64,000 nt of DNA, from assembly GCA_045642225.1 (NCBI GenBank), contig JAZUIN010000127.1, forward strand, positions 1 to 64,000, written 5' to 3'. The stretch's first letter is position 1. Every line of letters begins with the position of its first letter. The notes under the pieces are model-generated. The model was not told where the DNA came from. It did no database searches and saw only the letters and a list, made by a program, of their open reading frames with translations. The DNA is from RUG191 sp045642225 (GTDB lineage Bacteria; Bacillota; Clostridia; Lachnospirales; Lachnospiraceae). Below are positions 16,426-24,949 of the stretch, in pieces. Both the position numbers and the translations under genes were made by a program.

Positions 16426-16671
16426 CTAGAAGCTACCTACATTAAGAAGTAATGCTAAAACAAAGAATACTACTACTAAAGCTGAAGTAATCTTAACAAG
16501 CATACCCTCTCTTGTACGTCCTTTGTGCTTTCTAAAATATGTGTCTGTTGTTGCTTGTCCTGCCAAAGATCCAAGACCTTGTGACTTACCTTCTTGAACA
16601 AGTACAAACACTGTAATTGCCACACTAACTATAATAAATAAAATCATACATATCATTTTTAAAGCTGACAT
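16426..16671 (-). CDS. secG: Protein translocase subunit SecG
   Basis: 81 residues from ATG 16671 (MSALKMICMILFIIVSVAIT), preceded by GGGAGGAT. It is the small accessory subunit of the SecYEG channel in the cytoplasmic membrane. Two membrane helices flank a loop: about residues 4-24, then VLVQEGKSQGLGSLAGQATT in the loop, and about 57-78 (TSALVVVFFVLALLLN). The gene order secG-rnr-smpB-ssrA is common in Firmicutes. Confidence 0.95.
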   Translation of the reverse strand: MSALKMICMILFIIVSVAITVFVLVQEGKSQGLGSLAGQATTDTYFRKHKGRTREGMLVKITSALVVVFFVLALLLNVGSF

Positions 16672-16754
16672 ATTATATCCTCCCGAATCAATCGTATTTA
16701 TTACGACTAAACTATAGTAACACATTTATGAATTGATGTCAAAAAATTGTTTAT

Positions 16755-16790
16755 AAAAAATAAGCCCCGTAAACCAAAAGTTTACAGGGC
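16755..16790 (-). terminator. Terminator after gdhA
   Basis: Minus strand: GCCCTGTAAAC, loop TTTTG, GTTTACGGGGC, then a T-rich run (TTATTTTTT). It separates gdhA from secG. Confidence 0.85.
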
Positions 16791-16829
16791 CATAATAAAC
16801 AATGATTATTTATTAAATAAGTCTGTGGC

Positions 16830-18191
16830 TTAGTAAGCAACACCTTGAGCGATCATTGCATCTGCAACCTTCTCGAAACCAGCGATGTTAGCACCAGCAA
16901 CAAGATCTTCACCTAAGTTGTACTTCTTAGCAGCGTCAAGTGAGTTATGAACGATACCTTCCATAATTCCTTGAAGCTTAGAATCAACTTCTTCGAATGT
17001 CCAAGATAATCTCTCAGAGTTTTGAGACATTTCAAGAGCTGATGTAGCAACACCACCTGCGTTAGCAGCCTTAGCTGGTCCAAATAGAACTCCTGCCTTT
17101 TGGAATGCAGCAACAGCTTCTGGAGTTGAAGGCATGTTAGCACCTTCACAAACAGCGATTACGCCGTTGTCGATAAGCATCTTAGCATCATTCTCATCTA
17201 ATTCGTTTTGTGTAGCACATGGAAGAGCAACGTCTACCTTGTATTGCCATACACCATGCTCACCATTCTTCTTCTCGAAATATTGAGCACTAGACTTAGC
17301 AGCTGCATACTCTGACAAACGTGCACGCTTAACTTCTTTAACTTCTTGTAATAATTCAACGTCGATACCTGTTTCATCATAGATCCAACCTGTTGAATCA
17401 GAACATGTAACAACCTTACCACCTAATTGGTTAACCTTTTGGATTGCATAGATAGCAACGTTACCAGAACCAGAAACTGCAACAGTCTTACCATTGAAGT
17501 CTGTGTTTCTAAGTGTCTTAAGAGCTTCTTGTGTATAGTAGCAAAGACCATAACCTGTAGCCTCTGTACGAGCAAGTGATCCACCATAAGATAATCCCTT
17601 ACCTGTAAGAACACCTGTAAACTCGTTACGAAGTCTCTTATATTGACCATACATAAATCCGATTTCTCTAGCACCTGTTCCGATATCACCAGCAGGTACA
17701 TCTGTATCAGCACCGATGTGCTTGCAAAGCTCTGTCATAAATGCTTGACAGAATCTCATGATTTCCATGTCTGACTTACCCTTAGGATCGAAGTCAGAAC
17801 CACCCTTACCACCACCGATTGGAAGTGTTGTAAGACTGTTCTTGAAGATTTGCTCGAAACCTAAGAACTTAATAACTGAAAGGTTTACTGATGGGTGAAG
17901 TCTTAAACCACCTTTGTAAGGTCCGATTGCAGAGTTAAATTGTACTCTGTAACCACGGTTAACTTGTACTTTACCATTATCATCAACCCATGATACTCTA
18001 AATTGGATAATTCTTTCAGGTTCAACAATTCTTTCAATAATAGAAAGCTCTTCTAACTTTGGATTAGCTTCTACTACTGGCTCAAGTGATTCTAATACCT
18101 CATAAGCTGCCTGTAAGAATTCCTTTTGTTCTCCATTTCTTTCTACAAGTCCGTCATAAACGCCTTGTAAGTAAGTGTTTTTAATACTCAT
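16830..18191 (-). CDS. gdhA: Glutamate dehydrogenase, hexameric class I (probably NADP-dependent)
   Basis: 453 residues, full length. It catalyses reversible reductive amination of 2-oxoglutarate, the main ammonia assimilation step in many Lachnospiraceae. Visible are the glutamate-site block YKGGLRLHPSVN, the catalytic-lysine region TLPIGGGKGGSDFDPKGKSD (about residue 125), DVPAGDIGTGAREIGFMYGQ and the nucleotide fold VAVSGSGNVAIYAI (about residue 238). The C-terminus is the usual AGFEKVADAM. A strong own promoter and terminator make it a single-gene unit. Coenzyme choice is inferred from the class, not from a decisive residue. Confidence 0.95.
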   Translation of the reverse strand: MSIKNTYLQGVYDGLVERNGEQKEFLQAAYEVLESLEPVVEANPKLEELSIIERIVEPERIIQFRVSWVDDNGKVQVNRGYRVQFNSAIGPYKGGLRLHPSVNLSVIKFLGFEQIFKNSLTTLPIGGGKGGSDFDPKGKSDMEIMRFCQAFMTELCKHIGADTDVPAGDIGTGAREIGFMYGQYKRLRNEFTGVLTGKGLSYGGSLARTEATGYGLCYYTQEALKTLRNTDFNGKTVAVSGSGNVAIYAIQKVNQLGGKVVTCSDSTGWIYDETGIDVELLQEVKEVKRARLSEYAAAKSSAQYFEKKNGEHGVWQYKVDVALPCATQNELDENDAKMLIDNGVIAVCEGANMPSTPEAVAAFQKAGVLFGPAKAANAGGVATSALEMSQNSERLSWTFEEVDSKLQGIMEGIVHNSLDAAKKYNLGEDLVAGANIAGFEKVADAMIAQGVAY

Positions 18192-18241
18192 TTTGTAATC
18201 TCTCCTTTTTTATATACTTTGTGAACCTCACAACAAAAATA

Positions 18242-18270
18242 ATTATACTCCCATTGTATACAAAATTCAA
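18242..18270 (-). promoter_or_regulatory. Promoter of gdhA
   Basis: Minus-strand -35 TTGAAT (18270-18265), 17-nt spacer, perfect -10 TATAAT (18247-18242). The transcript leader is about 45 nt and carries AAAGGAGAG before the ATG. Confidence 0.75.
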
Positions 18271-18296
18271 GAACTTTTTGTTTTTATATATACAAC

Positions 18297-18321
18297 GAAT
18301 GTCCGTGCTAGACGGACATTC
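18297..18321 (-). terminator. Hairpin downstream of purB (probable terminator)
   Basis: GAATGTCCG, 7-nt loop, CGGACATTC: a perfect 9-bp stem just after the purB stop. No long T-run follows on the minus strand, so termination strength is uncertain. Confidence 0.55.
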
Positions 18322-18342
18322 ATTAAAAGTATTTTATTAAAT

Positions 18343-19794
18343 TTAGCAATTAATTTCTGCTGTCATTCCAATTAAATCAGCGTTAGCTTTAAGCATTGGA
18401 TTAACAACCTCTTCAAGATATTTAGTAACTTGATATGGAGCACGACCAACATATTTACTTGGATCCATTGTTGCCTCTAACTCCTCTAATGTCATAGGGA
18501 ATTCAGGGTCGGCTGCAATAAGTTCAAGTAGGTTATTATCCTTACCTTCAACCTTAACTGTCTTACCTACTTCCATTGAAAGCTGTCTAATCTTCTCGTG
18601 TAATTCTTGTCTATTACCACCATTCTTTACGGCATCCATCATAATATTTTCTGTTGCCATAAATGGAAGCTCTGACATAAGTCTCTTAGTTACAACCTTG
18701 TCATATACAACAAGTCCATCAACAACATTTAAACAAAGATCTAAAACTCCGTCTGTTGCCAAGAAACCTTCGGCTACTGATAAACGCTTATTAGCAGAGT
18801 CATCTAATGTTCTCTCGAACCATTGTGTTGCAGATGTGATTGCTGGATTTAGCGCATCAATCATTACATATCTTGATAGAGACGCAATTCTCTCACTTCT
18901 CATTGGGTTACGCTTATATGCCATTGCTGACGAACCGATTTGTGATTTCTCGAATGGTTCCTCTACCTCTTTTAAATGTTGAAGTAGACGGATATCGTTA
19001 CTCATCTTATGTGCACTTGCTGCAATTCCTGCCAAAACATTACATACTCTTGTATCAATCTTACGAGAATATGTCTGTCCTGATACAGGTACACATTCTT
19101 CAAATCCCATTTTCTTAGCAATAAGTGGATCAATCTTATCAATCACTTCGTTATCATCATTAAATAATTCCTTGAAGCTTGCTTGAGTACCTGTTGTGCC
19201 CTTTGAACCTAACATCTTAAGTGTTGAAAGAACATAATCAAGATCTTCTAAGTCAATCATAAACTCATTAATCCAAAGTGTTGCACGCTTACCGATTGTT
19301 GAAGGTTGAGCAGGTTGGAAATGTGTAAATGCAAGAGTTGGCATATCTTTGTATTCATCAGCAAATTTTGCCAAAGCATTTATTACATTTACAAGCTTCT
19401 TTCTAACCAGAAGTAAAGCATCACGCATAATAATCATATCAGTGTTGTCACCAACATAACAGCTAGTAGCACCTAGGTGAATAATTCCTGCTGCGTTAGG
19501 ACATTGTTGACCATAAGCATATACATGACTCATAACATCATGACGGACTTCCTTCTCACGTGCCTTTGCAACATCATAATTAATATTTGAAACATTAGCC
19601 TTAAGCTCATCAATTTGCTCTTGTGTAATAACTGGCTTACCATCTTGACTTAAGCCTAATTCCATCTCTGTTTCAGCAAGTGCAATCCAAAGCTTTCTCC
19701 AAGTTGTAAATTTCTTATCTTGCGAAAAAATGTATTGCATCTCTTTACTTGCATATCTTTCCGAAAGTGGACTTGTAAATCCGTCTGTACCCAT
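18343..19794 (-). CDS. purB: Adenylosuccinate lyase
   Basis: 483 residues. It removes fumarate in two purine steps: SAICAR to AICAR and adenylosuccinate to AMP. The fumarase-superfamily signature GSSAMAYKRNPMRSE lies near residue 295, with IIHLGATSCYVGDNTD (about 103) and FTHFQPAQPSTIGKR (about 155) forming the active site. The length and N-terminus (YASKEMQYIFSQDKKFTTWR) match the longer type also seen in eukaryotes. It follows purC by 130 nt of duplicated hairpins. Confidence 0.96.
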   Translation of the reverse strand: MGTDGFTSPLSERYASKEMQYIFSQDKKFTTWRKLWIALAETEMELGLSQDGKPVITQEQIDELKANVSNINYDVAKAREKEVRHDVMSHVYAYGQQCPNAAGIIHLGATSCYVGDNTDMIIMRDALLLVRKKLVNVINALAKFADEYKDMPTLAFTHFQPAQPSTIGKRATLWINEFMIDLEDLDYVLSTLKMLGSKGTTGTQASFKELFNDDNEVIDKIDPLIAKKMGFEECVPVSGQTYSRKIDTRVCNVLAGIAASAHKMSNDIRLLQHLKEVEEPFEKSQIGSSAMAYKRNPMRSERIASLSRYVMIDALNPAITSATQWFERTLDDSANKRLSVAEGFLATDGVLDLCLNVVDGLVVYDKVVTKRLMSELPFMATENIMMDAVKNGGNRQELHEKIRQLSMEVGKTVKVEGKDNNLLELIAADPEFPMTLEELEATMDPSKYVGRAPYQVTKYLEEVVNPMLKANADLIGMTAEINC

Positions 19795-19863
19795 ATTCTT
19801 TTCTCCTTATTCATCAATAATATTATTAGTTAAGCTAATACATCAAAACAATTCTAAACATTT

Positions 19864-19923
19864 ACCTAACAAATGTTAGTCTAAAATAATTAAAACAACC
19901 TAACAAAAGTTAGTCTAAAATAA
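19864..19923. repeat. Duplicated 34-bp unit with small hairpins between purC and purB
   Basis: A 26-bp segment beginning ACCTAACAAATGTTAGTC and ending TAAAATAA occurs twice with a 34-bp period (19864 and 19898; one base differs). Each copy contains the inverted repeat CTAAC/GTTAG. Function unknown; it could modulate readthrough or mRNA ends. Confidence 0.75.
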
Positions 19924-19924
19924 C

Positions 19925-20785
19925 TTAGAACTTCTCTCCTGTTAGCATCTCATATGCTTCTTTGTATTTTGCTATTGTCTTATCAATAACGTCTTGTGGC
20001 AAATCATAATCACAGTCAGGATTTGCTTTAAGATAATCACGAACAAATTGCTTGTCAAAGGAAGGTTGTCCTTGTCCCTTCTTATACTCATTTTCTGGCC
20101 AGAAACGTGAACTATCTGGTGTTAACATCTCATCTGCAAGAACTACATTTCCATCTTCATCCAAGCCAAACTCAAACTTAGTATCAGCAATTATAATACC
20201 TTTGCTTAATGCATAATCAGCACATGTATTATACAACTTCAATGTACAATCCTTGATTTGCTTTGCTAAATCTTCCCCTCTTCCAGGATAAGCCTTTTCA
20301 AGAACTTCAATTGACTTCTCATAAGAAATATTTTCATCATGATCACCGATCTCAGCCTTAGTTGAAGGTGTATAAATAGCTTCTGGAAGCTTCTCTGATT
20401 CTTCAAGTCCTTCTGGAAGCTTGATGCCACAAACAGTACCATTTTCCTTATAGCTAGCCCAACCAGAACCTGTAATATAACCTCTAACGATACATTCTAT
20501 AGGAAGCATTTCTAACTTCTTACACATCATTGCATGGTCCTTAAAATTCTCTGTCTGGAAAAATTCAGGCATATCTTTTGTATCAATAGAAATCATATGA
20601 TTAGGAACAATGTCCTTTGTCAAATCAAACCAGAACTTACTCATTCTAGTAAGTACAGCACCTTTGTCTACAATTTTGTTCTTAAGAATTACGTCAAATG
20701 CGCTAATTCTGTCTGTAGCTACCATGATAATGCTGTCGCCATTATCATACATTTCTCTTACTTTACCTTCTTTAATTGGCTTCAT
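19925..20785 (-). CDS. purC: SAICAR synthetase (phosphoribosylaminoimidazole-succinocarboxamide synthase)
   Basis: 286 residues. It joins CAIR and aspartate with ATP in purine synthesis. N-terminal GKVREMYDNGDSIIMVATDR and the SAICAR signatures ECIVRGYITGSGWASYKENG (about residue 95) and IIADTKFEFGLDEDGNVVLA (about 198), then DEMLTPDSSRFW, are all present. It is longer than the common roughly 240-residue bacterial type and matches the long form. Probably cotranscribed with purB downstream. Confidence 0.96.
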   Translation of the reverse strand: MKPIKEGKVREMYDNGDSIIMVATDRISAFDVILKNKIVDKGAVLTRMSKFWFDLTKDIVPNHMISIDTKDMPEFFQTENFKDHAMMCKKLEMLPIECIVRGYITGSGWASYKENGTVCGIKLPEGLEESEKLPEAIYTPSTKAEIGDHDENISYEKSIEVLEKAYPGRGEDLAKQIKDCTLKLYNTCADYALSKGIIIADTKFEFGLDEDGNVVLADEMLTPDSSRFWPENEYKKGQGQPSFDKQFVRDYLKANPDCDYDLPQDVIDKTIAKYKEAYEMLTGEKF

Positions 20786-20844
20786 TTCAAATCTCCTTTA
20801 ACATTTTAATTTATTGATAATTATTTTAAATGTTTAACAAAATA

Positions 20845-22389
20845 TTAACCACGAACTAATAGTGACTCACCTGTCATTTCTTTAGGTTGTTCTAGTCCCA
20901 TTATATCAATAAGAGTTGGTGCAATATCAGCAAGCTTACCGTCGTTCTTCAAGCTCCAATTAGCTTCACCATTTACCAAAATAAATGGAACAGGATTTGT
21001 TGTATGCGCTGTATGTGGCTCGCCTGTTGTCTCATCAATCATCTTCTCAGCATTACCGTGATCAGCACAAATAAACATTACGCCACCAACTTCTTTAACT
21101 GCCTCAACAGCTTCACCTACTAAACCATCTACTCTCTCTACTGCAGTCTTTGCAGCTTCGACAACACCTGTATGACCTACCATATCTGGGTTAGCAAAAT
21201 TGATAACAATAACATCATACTTGTCTGATTTGATTGCTTCTACAAGGTCCATTCCAACCTCTGGAGCACTCATCTCAGGCTTTAAATCATAAGTTGCAAC
21301 ATCCTTAGGTGAATTAACAAGAAGTCTAGCCTCGTCTACGTTTGGCTCCTCAATTCCACCGTTGAAGAAAAATGTTACGTGCGCATATTTCTCTGTCTCA
21401 GCAAGACGAAGTTGTTTAAGATTATTATTTGCAAGAAATTCTCCAAATGTATTAACAATCTCTTCCTTAGGAAATGCAATAAGCTTATTAGGAATTGTCT
21501 CGTCATAATCCTTAAAGCACACATAAGTAATATCTAAGAAATCTCTTTCAAAGCCTTCAAATTTGTCATCACAGAAAGCTCTTGTAATTTCTCTAGCTCT
21601 ATCTGGGCGGAAGTTGAAGAATACAACTGAATCACCGTCTTTAACTAATGATAAAGGCTCGCCTGCTTCATCAGTGATTACTGTTGGAAGTACAAACTCA
21701 TCAGTTACATCATTATCATAGCTATCTTGCATAGCTTGAACTGCTGATGTAGCTTTGACACCTTCACCTTTAACAAGTGAGTTGTAAGCCTTCTCAACTC
21801 TATCATAATTGTTATCTCTATCCATAGCATAATAACGACCAGATAATGAAGCAATTTTACCAACTCCAATCTTAGCCATCTCTTCTTCAAGCGCTGCTAC
21901 ATAATCTTTAGCAGATGCTGGAGGTGTATCTCTACCATCTAAGAATCCGTGTACATATACATTTTCAAGACCATTCTTCTTAGCCATCTCAAGAAGACCA
22001 TAAAGGTGTGTGTTATGAGAATGAACACCACCATCAGAAAGAAGTCCCCACAAATGTAAATCAGAATTATTCTTCTTACAATTCTCAATAGCTTCTAAAA
22101 GAACCTTATTTTCAAAGAATGTTCCATCTTCTATTTCTTTTGTAATCTTAGTAAGATCTTGATAAATAATACGTCCAGCACCAATATTCATATGGCCAAC
22201 TTCTGAATTACCCATTTGTCCATCAGGAAGTCCAACTGCAAGTCCTGAAGCATATCCAGGAACAAAAGGACATTCCTTCATTAACGAATCCATAACAGGT
22301 GTATTTGCCATTGCAATCGCATTTCCTGTAGGATTATCATTCAATCCATATCCATCTAGTACCATTAAAACTACGGGTTTTTTACTCAT
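20845..22389 (-). CDS. gpmI: 2,3-bisphosphoglycerate-independent phosphoglycerate mutase
   Basis: 514 residues. It interconverts 3- and 2-phosphoglycerate with two manganese ions. Metal and nucleophile sites are seen at VLMVLDGYGLN (about residue 8), PDGQMGNSEVGHMNIGAGR (catalytic Ser about 62), GFLDGRDTPP (about 148) and the late metal sites NFANPDMVGHTG and CADHGNAEKM (about 400-445). It starts 16 nt downstream of the CapA-like gene and so is in its transcript. It belongs to the lower-glycolysis block with tpiA, pgk and gapA. Confidence 0.97.
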   Translation of the reverse strand: MSKKPVVLMVLDGYGLNDNPTGNAIAMANTPVMDSLMKECPFVPGYASGLAVGLPDGQMGNSEVGHMNIGAGRIIYQDLTKITKEIEDGTFFENKVLLEAIENCKKNNSDLHLWGLLSDGGVHSHNTHLYGLLEMAKKNGLENVYVHGFLDGRDTPPASAKDYVAALEEEMAKIGVGKIASLSGRYYAMDRDNNYDRVEKAYNSLVKGEGVKATSAVQAMQDSYDNDVTDEFVLPTVITDEAGEPLSLVKDGDSVVFFNFRPDRAREITRAFCDDKFEGFERDFLDITYVCFKDYDETIPNKLIAFPKEEIVNTFGEFLANNNLKQLRLAETEKYAHVTFFFNGGIEEPNVDEARLLVNSPKDVATYDLKPEMSAPEVGMDLVEAIKSDKYDVIVINFANPDMVGHTGVVEAAKTAVERVDGLVGEAVEAVKEVGGVMFICADHGNAEKMIDETTGEPHTAHTTNPVPFILVNGEANWSLKNDGKLADIAPTLIDIMGLEQPKEMTGESLLVRG

Positions 22390-22404
22390 TTTATACCTCT
22401 TTTC

Positions 22405-23775
22405 TTAAAATAATTTATTAACTATATTACCATTTGAATCTATCTTAGCATTTCGTGATACCTTATTCATATCATCTAAAATGTTATTCTTCTCATCTTC
22501 ATCCGTAACAAGACTTGTTACTCCTTCTGAGAATTTACAAGGAATAAAGCTCGCGTTAAGCTTACCATCTCTATTAATCGTCACCCTAGCAAGTCCTGTA
22601 TCATAATTTCCTGGCATATCTGCAGATACTGCAAACCAGTAATTTCCCAAGCTATAGTATATTGGGACATCATCTATCATATCTACACCTTCAAGGCAAT
22701 GTGTATGTCCACCAATAATTGCATCTGCTCCTGCTTCAACAAATTGTTCTGCTAATTGAACCTGATCTTTGGCATAATTTGGTTTGTATTCAATGCCCCA
22801 GTGAACAATACAAAGAACATAATCCGAATTAGCTTTCGCTTGTTTTATCTCTTCAATGAAGATTGCAGGGTCTTTACATTTCAAGACACCAGGTTCATCT
22901 TCTGTTGCTTCCTTTGTAAAATTCTGATTCTTCTCAATTTGTGTCGCTGAAACAATAGCAATCTTCTTACCATTTGCAATGTAATACAATGGTTGCGAAG
23001 CTCTATCTAAATTCTTACCAGCTCCAACATACGGAATTTTATTATTATCAAGCGCTGAAAATGTATCTAAAATACCTTGCTCTCTATAATCATAAACATG
23101 GTTATTTGCAAGACTAACGGAATCAACACCTATACGCTTTAATTCTGCGGCCCTTTGTGGATCACCTCTAAAATAATAATATTTCTCTACAATAGGTTCT
23201 CCTCTTGTTGTATAACTAAACTCATTATTCAAAATAAAAACATCCGAGTTGTTAGTCTCTTCTAAAAGCTCATCGCTAAAGCAATCAACCAAGCCATGTT
23301 CTTGTCCTAACATATAATTTGTCGTAGCAACCTCATCTGCCATTGAAAGATCTCCGGCAAAATCAAATACAACATTTTCACGATTCTTCGAATCGACAAC
23401 AAATGTAAATTGCTTATCATACGCCTCTATGCCTGTAGCCATCGTATACTCATACCACAAAACATGTATACTTTTGCCGGTATACTCATACCACTTATTG
23501 CTGTCATTAAATTCTTTATCATCGACAATTCTTTGCAAAGGTTCTTCACCATATCGGCTAATAAACCAAGCCATAAAGCTTTCATCTACCGCATGATTTC
23601 CAATAAACTCATTGGTGCACACTGACAAAATCTTATCAGAATTTTCTTCGTACTTACTCAATTCATAGTCTAATCTAGCTGTATTAACATTTGAAGCCGA
23701 TGCTTTATTCGCACAACCACAAATAATACAAGCGACAATGATCGCAAGAAATACTATGTAACACTTATTTCTCAT
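22405..23775 (-). CDS. CapA-family lipoprotein (poly-gamma-glutamate capsule/phosphoesterase-like)
   Basis: 456 residues. A lipoprotein signal (MRNKCYIVFLAIIVACIICGC, lipid-modified Cys at about 21) places it on the outer face of the membrane. A variable N-terminal domain (about 30-145) is followed by a CapA-type metallophosphatase-like domain: VFDFAGDLSMADEV (about 147), VFILNNEF, VDSVSLANNHVYD (about 228) and DAIIGGHTHCLEGVDM (about 352). Proteins of this family assist polyglutamate capsule synthesis in Bacillus, but many members have unknown roles. No capB or capC is nearby, so a capsule role is unsupported. Its insertion between tpiA and gpmI is unusual. Confidence 0.85.
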   Translation of the reverse strand: MRNKCYIVFLAIIVACIICGCANKASASNVNTARLDYELSKYEENSDKILSVCTNEFIGNHAVDESFMAWFISRYGEEPLQRIVDDKEFNDSNKWYEYTGKSIHVLWYEYTMATGIEAYDKQFTFVVDSKNRENVVFDFAGDLSMADEVATTNYMLGQEHGLVDCFSDELLEETNNSDVFILNNEFSYTTRGEPIVEKYYYFRGDPQRAAELKRIGVDSVSLANNHVYDYREQGILDTFSALDNNKIPYVGAGKNLDRASQPLYYIANGKKIAIVSATQIEKNQNFTKEATEDEPGVLKCKDPAIFIEEIKQAKANSDYVLCIVHWGIEYKPNYAKDQVQLAEQFVEAGADAIIGGHTHCLEGVDMIDDVPIYYSLGNYWFAVSADMPGNYDTGLARVTINRDGKLNASFIPCKFSEGVTSLVTDEDEKNNILDDMNKVSRNAKIDSNGNIVNKLF

Positions 23776-23916
23776 TACATTTCCTATATCAATATAAATG
23801 TCTAATTATACAAACTCTCACAATTAAGAATTATAGCATATCTTGTAGTTTTTTTCATAATAAGAAATGTAAATTTTTCGCTTGATATACTCGGTTTTCA
23901 ATACATTTTGCATAAA

Positions 23917-23966
23917 CAAAAAAATGGTTCTAAGCTTTACTTAAAAATGAAGCTTAAAAACCATTT
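23917..23966 (-). terminator. Terminator-like hairpin downstream of tpiA
   Basis: AAATGGTT-C-TAAGCTT and AAGCTTA-AA-AACCATTT around a 12-nt loop, with T-rich runs on both sides, so it could work in both directions. It lies about 130 nt beyond tpiA. Confidence 0.7.
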
Positions 23967-23983
23967 GTTTTTAGATATAAAAA

Positions 23984-24060
23984 TAGGCATAGTCGACAGC
24001 CTTTAAATTAAATCATCACAAAATAATACAAAAGGAATCGACCTATGCCTAATACTTTTT
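23984..24060. repeat. Imperfect inverted repeat with internal ORF start, possible mobile-element relic
   Basis: TAGGCATAGTCGA and TCGACCTATGCCTA flank about 40 bp. The right arm contains an ATG with AAAAGGA upstream, opening a short frame (MPNTFSNQILIFIARQ) that ends inside tpiA on the other strand. Inverted termini plus a truncated ORF fit a decayed insertion sequence, but evidence is thin. Confidence 0.35.
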
Positions 24061-24095
24061 CAAATCAAATATTAATATTTATTGCACGTCAAATA

Positions 24096-24839
24096 TTAAT
24101 AGTTAACGATGTCACCAAAGTCAGCCTTAAGTGAAGCACCACCAACAAGACCACCATCAATGTCAGGCTTTGCAAATAATTCAGCTGCATTTCCTGCATT
24201 AACAGATCCGCCGTATTGAATTCTAATTGCTTCTGCTGTAGCTTCATCATAAACTTCAGCGATGCAATCACGAATAGCCTTACATACTTCTTCAGCTTGA
24301 TCACTTGTAGCTGTCTCACCTGTACCGATTGCCCAAATTGGCTCGTAAGCGATTACTGCTGTTGCAGCATCACTAGCCTTAACATCTTGGAATGCAATCT
24401 TAATTTGCATACGAATCCAATCAATATAGATTCCTTGCTTTCTTTGTGTAAGTGTCTCACCACAGCATACGATTGGAGTAATACCCTTCTCAAATGCCTT
24501 AAGAACCTTCTTGTTAACTGTTTCGTCTGTCTCAGCGAAGTACTCTCTTCTCTCAGAGTGACCAAGAACAACATACTTAACACCAGCGTCTACAAGCATA
24601 TCTGGTGAAATTTCACCTGTGTAAGCACCCTTATCTTCAAAATACATGTTCTCTGCACCGATTTGGATGTTTGATCCCTTTGCTGCTTCCATAGCTGGGA
24701 TAATGTCAATTGCTGGAACGCAGAATACTACGTCTACATTGTCATTTGCTACAAGTGGCTTAAGCTCATTAACTAAAGCTACTGCTTCACTTGGAGTCTT
24801 ATTCATTTTCCAGTTTCCTGCAACGATTGTCTTTCTCAT
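24096..24839 (-). CDS. tpiA: Triosephosphate isomerase
   Basis: 247 residues, normal length. It interconverts dihydroxyacetone phosphate and glyceraldehyde 3-phosphate. Seen: N-terminal VAGNWKMNKT (catalytic Asn and Lys), VLGHSERREYFAETDE (catalytic His), AYEPIWAIGTGETA (catalytic Glu and the mobile loop) and the phosphate-binding YGGSVNAGNAAE. GGAG precedes ATG 24839. It follows pgk by 110 nt. Confidence 0.98.
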   Translation of the reverse strand: MRKTIVAGNWKMNKTPSEAVALVNELKPLVANDNVDVVFCVPAIDIIPAMEAAKGSNIQIGAENMYFEDKGAYTGEISPDMLVDAGVKYVVLGHSERREYFAETDETVNKKVLKAFEKGITPIVCCGETLTQRKQGIYIDWIRMQIKIAFQDVKASDAATAVIAYEPIWAIGTGETATSDQAEEVCKAIRDCIAEVYDEATAEAIRIQYGGSVNAGNAAELFAKPDIDGGLVGGASLKADFGDIVNY

Positions 24840-24909
24840 TGTAATAATCTCCTTCTTTATTGGGTTTTACCCATTATTATATTATAAGTCTAGAAACGAC
24901 CTATATATT

Positions 24910-24934
24910 CTGGGAAATGTTTAACATTTCCCAG
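24910..24934. repeat. Perfect hairpin between pgk and tpiA
   Basis: CTGGGAAATGTTTAACATTTCCCAG is 25 nt; its arms CTGGGAAATG and CATTTCCCAG pair perfectly. No T-run follows, so it is more likely an mRNA-processing or stability element than a terminator. Confidence 0.6.
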
Positions 24935-24949
24935 ATAATTATTTAAATA

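Larger units (their letters stand above)
23776..24095. other. tpiA-capA intergenic region
   Basis: 320 bp, A+T rich. It contains a bidirectional terminator-like hairpin (23922-23966) and an imperfect inverted repeat (23984-24060). A 29-codon ORF beginning MPNTFSNQILIFIARQ runs into tpiA on the opposite strand. The capA promoter should lie between 23776 and 23915, but I see no confident match. Confidence 0.6.
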
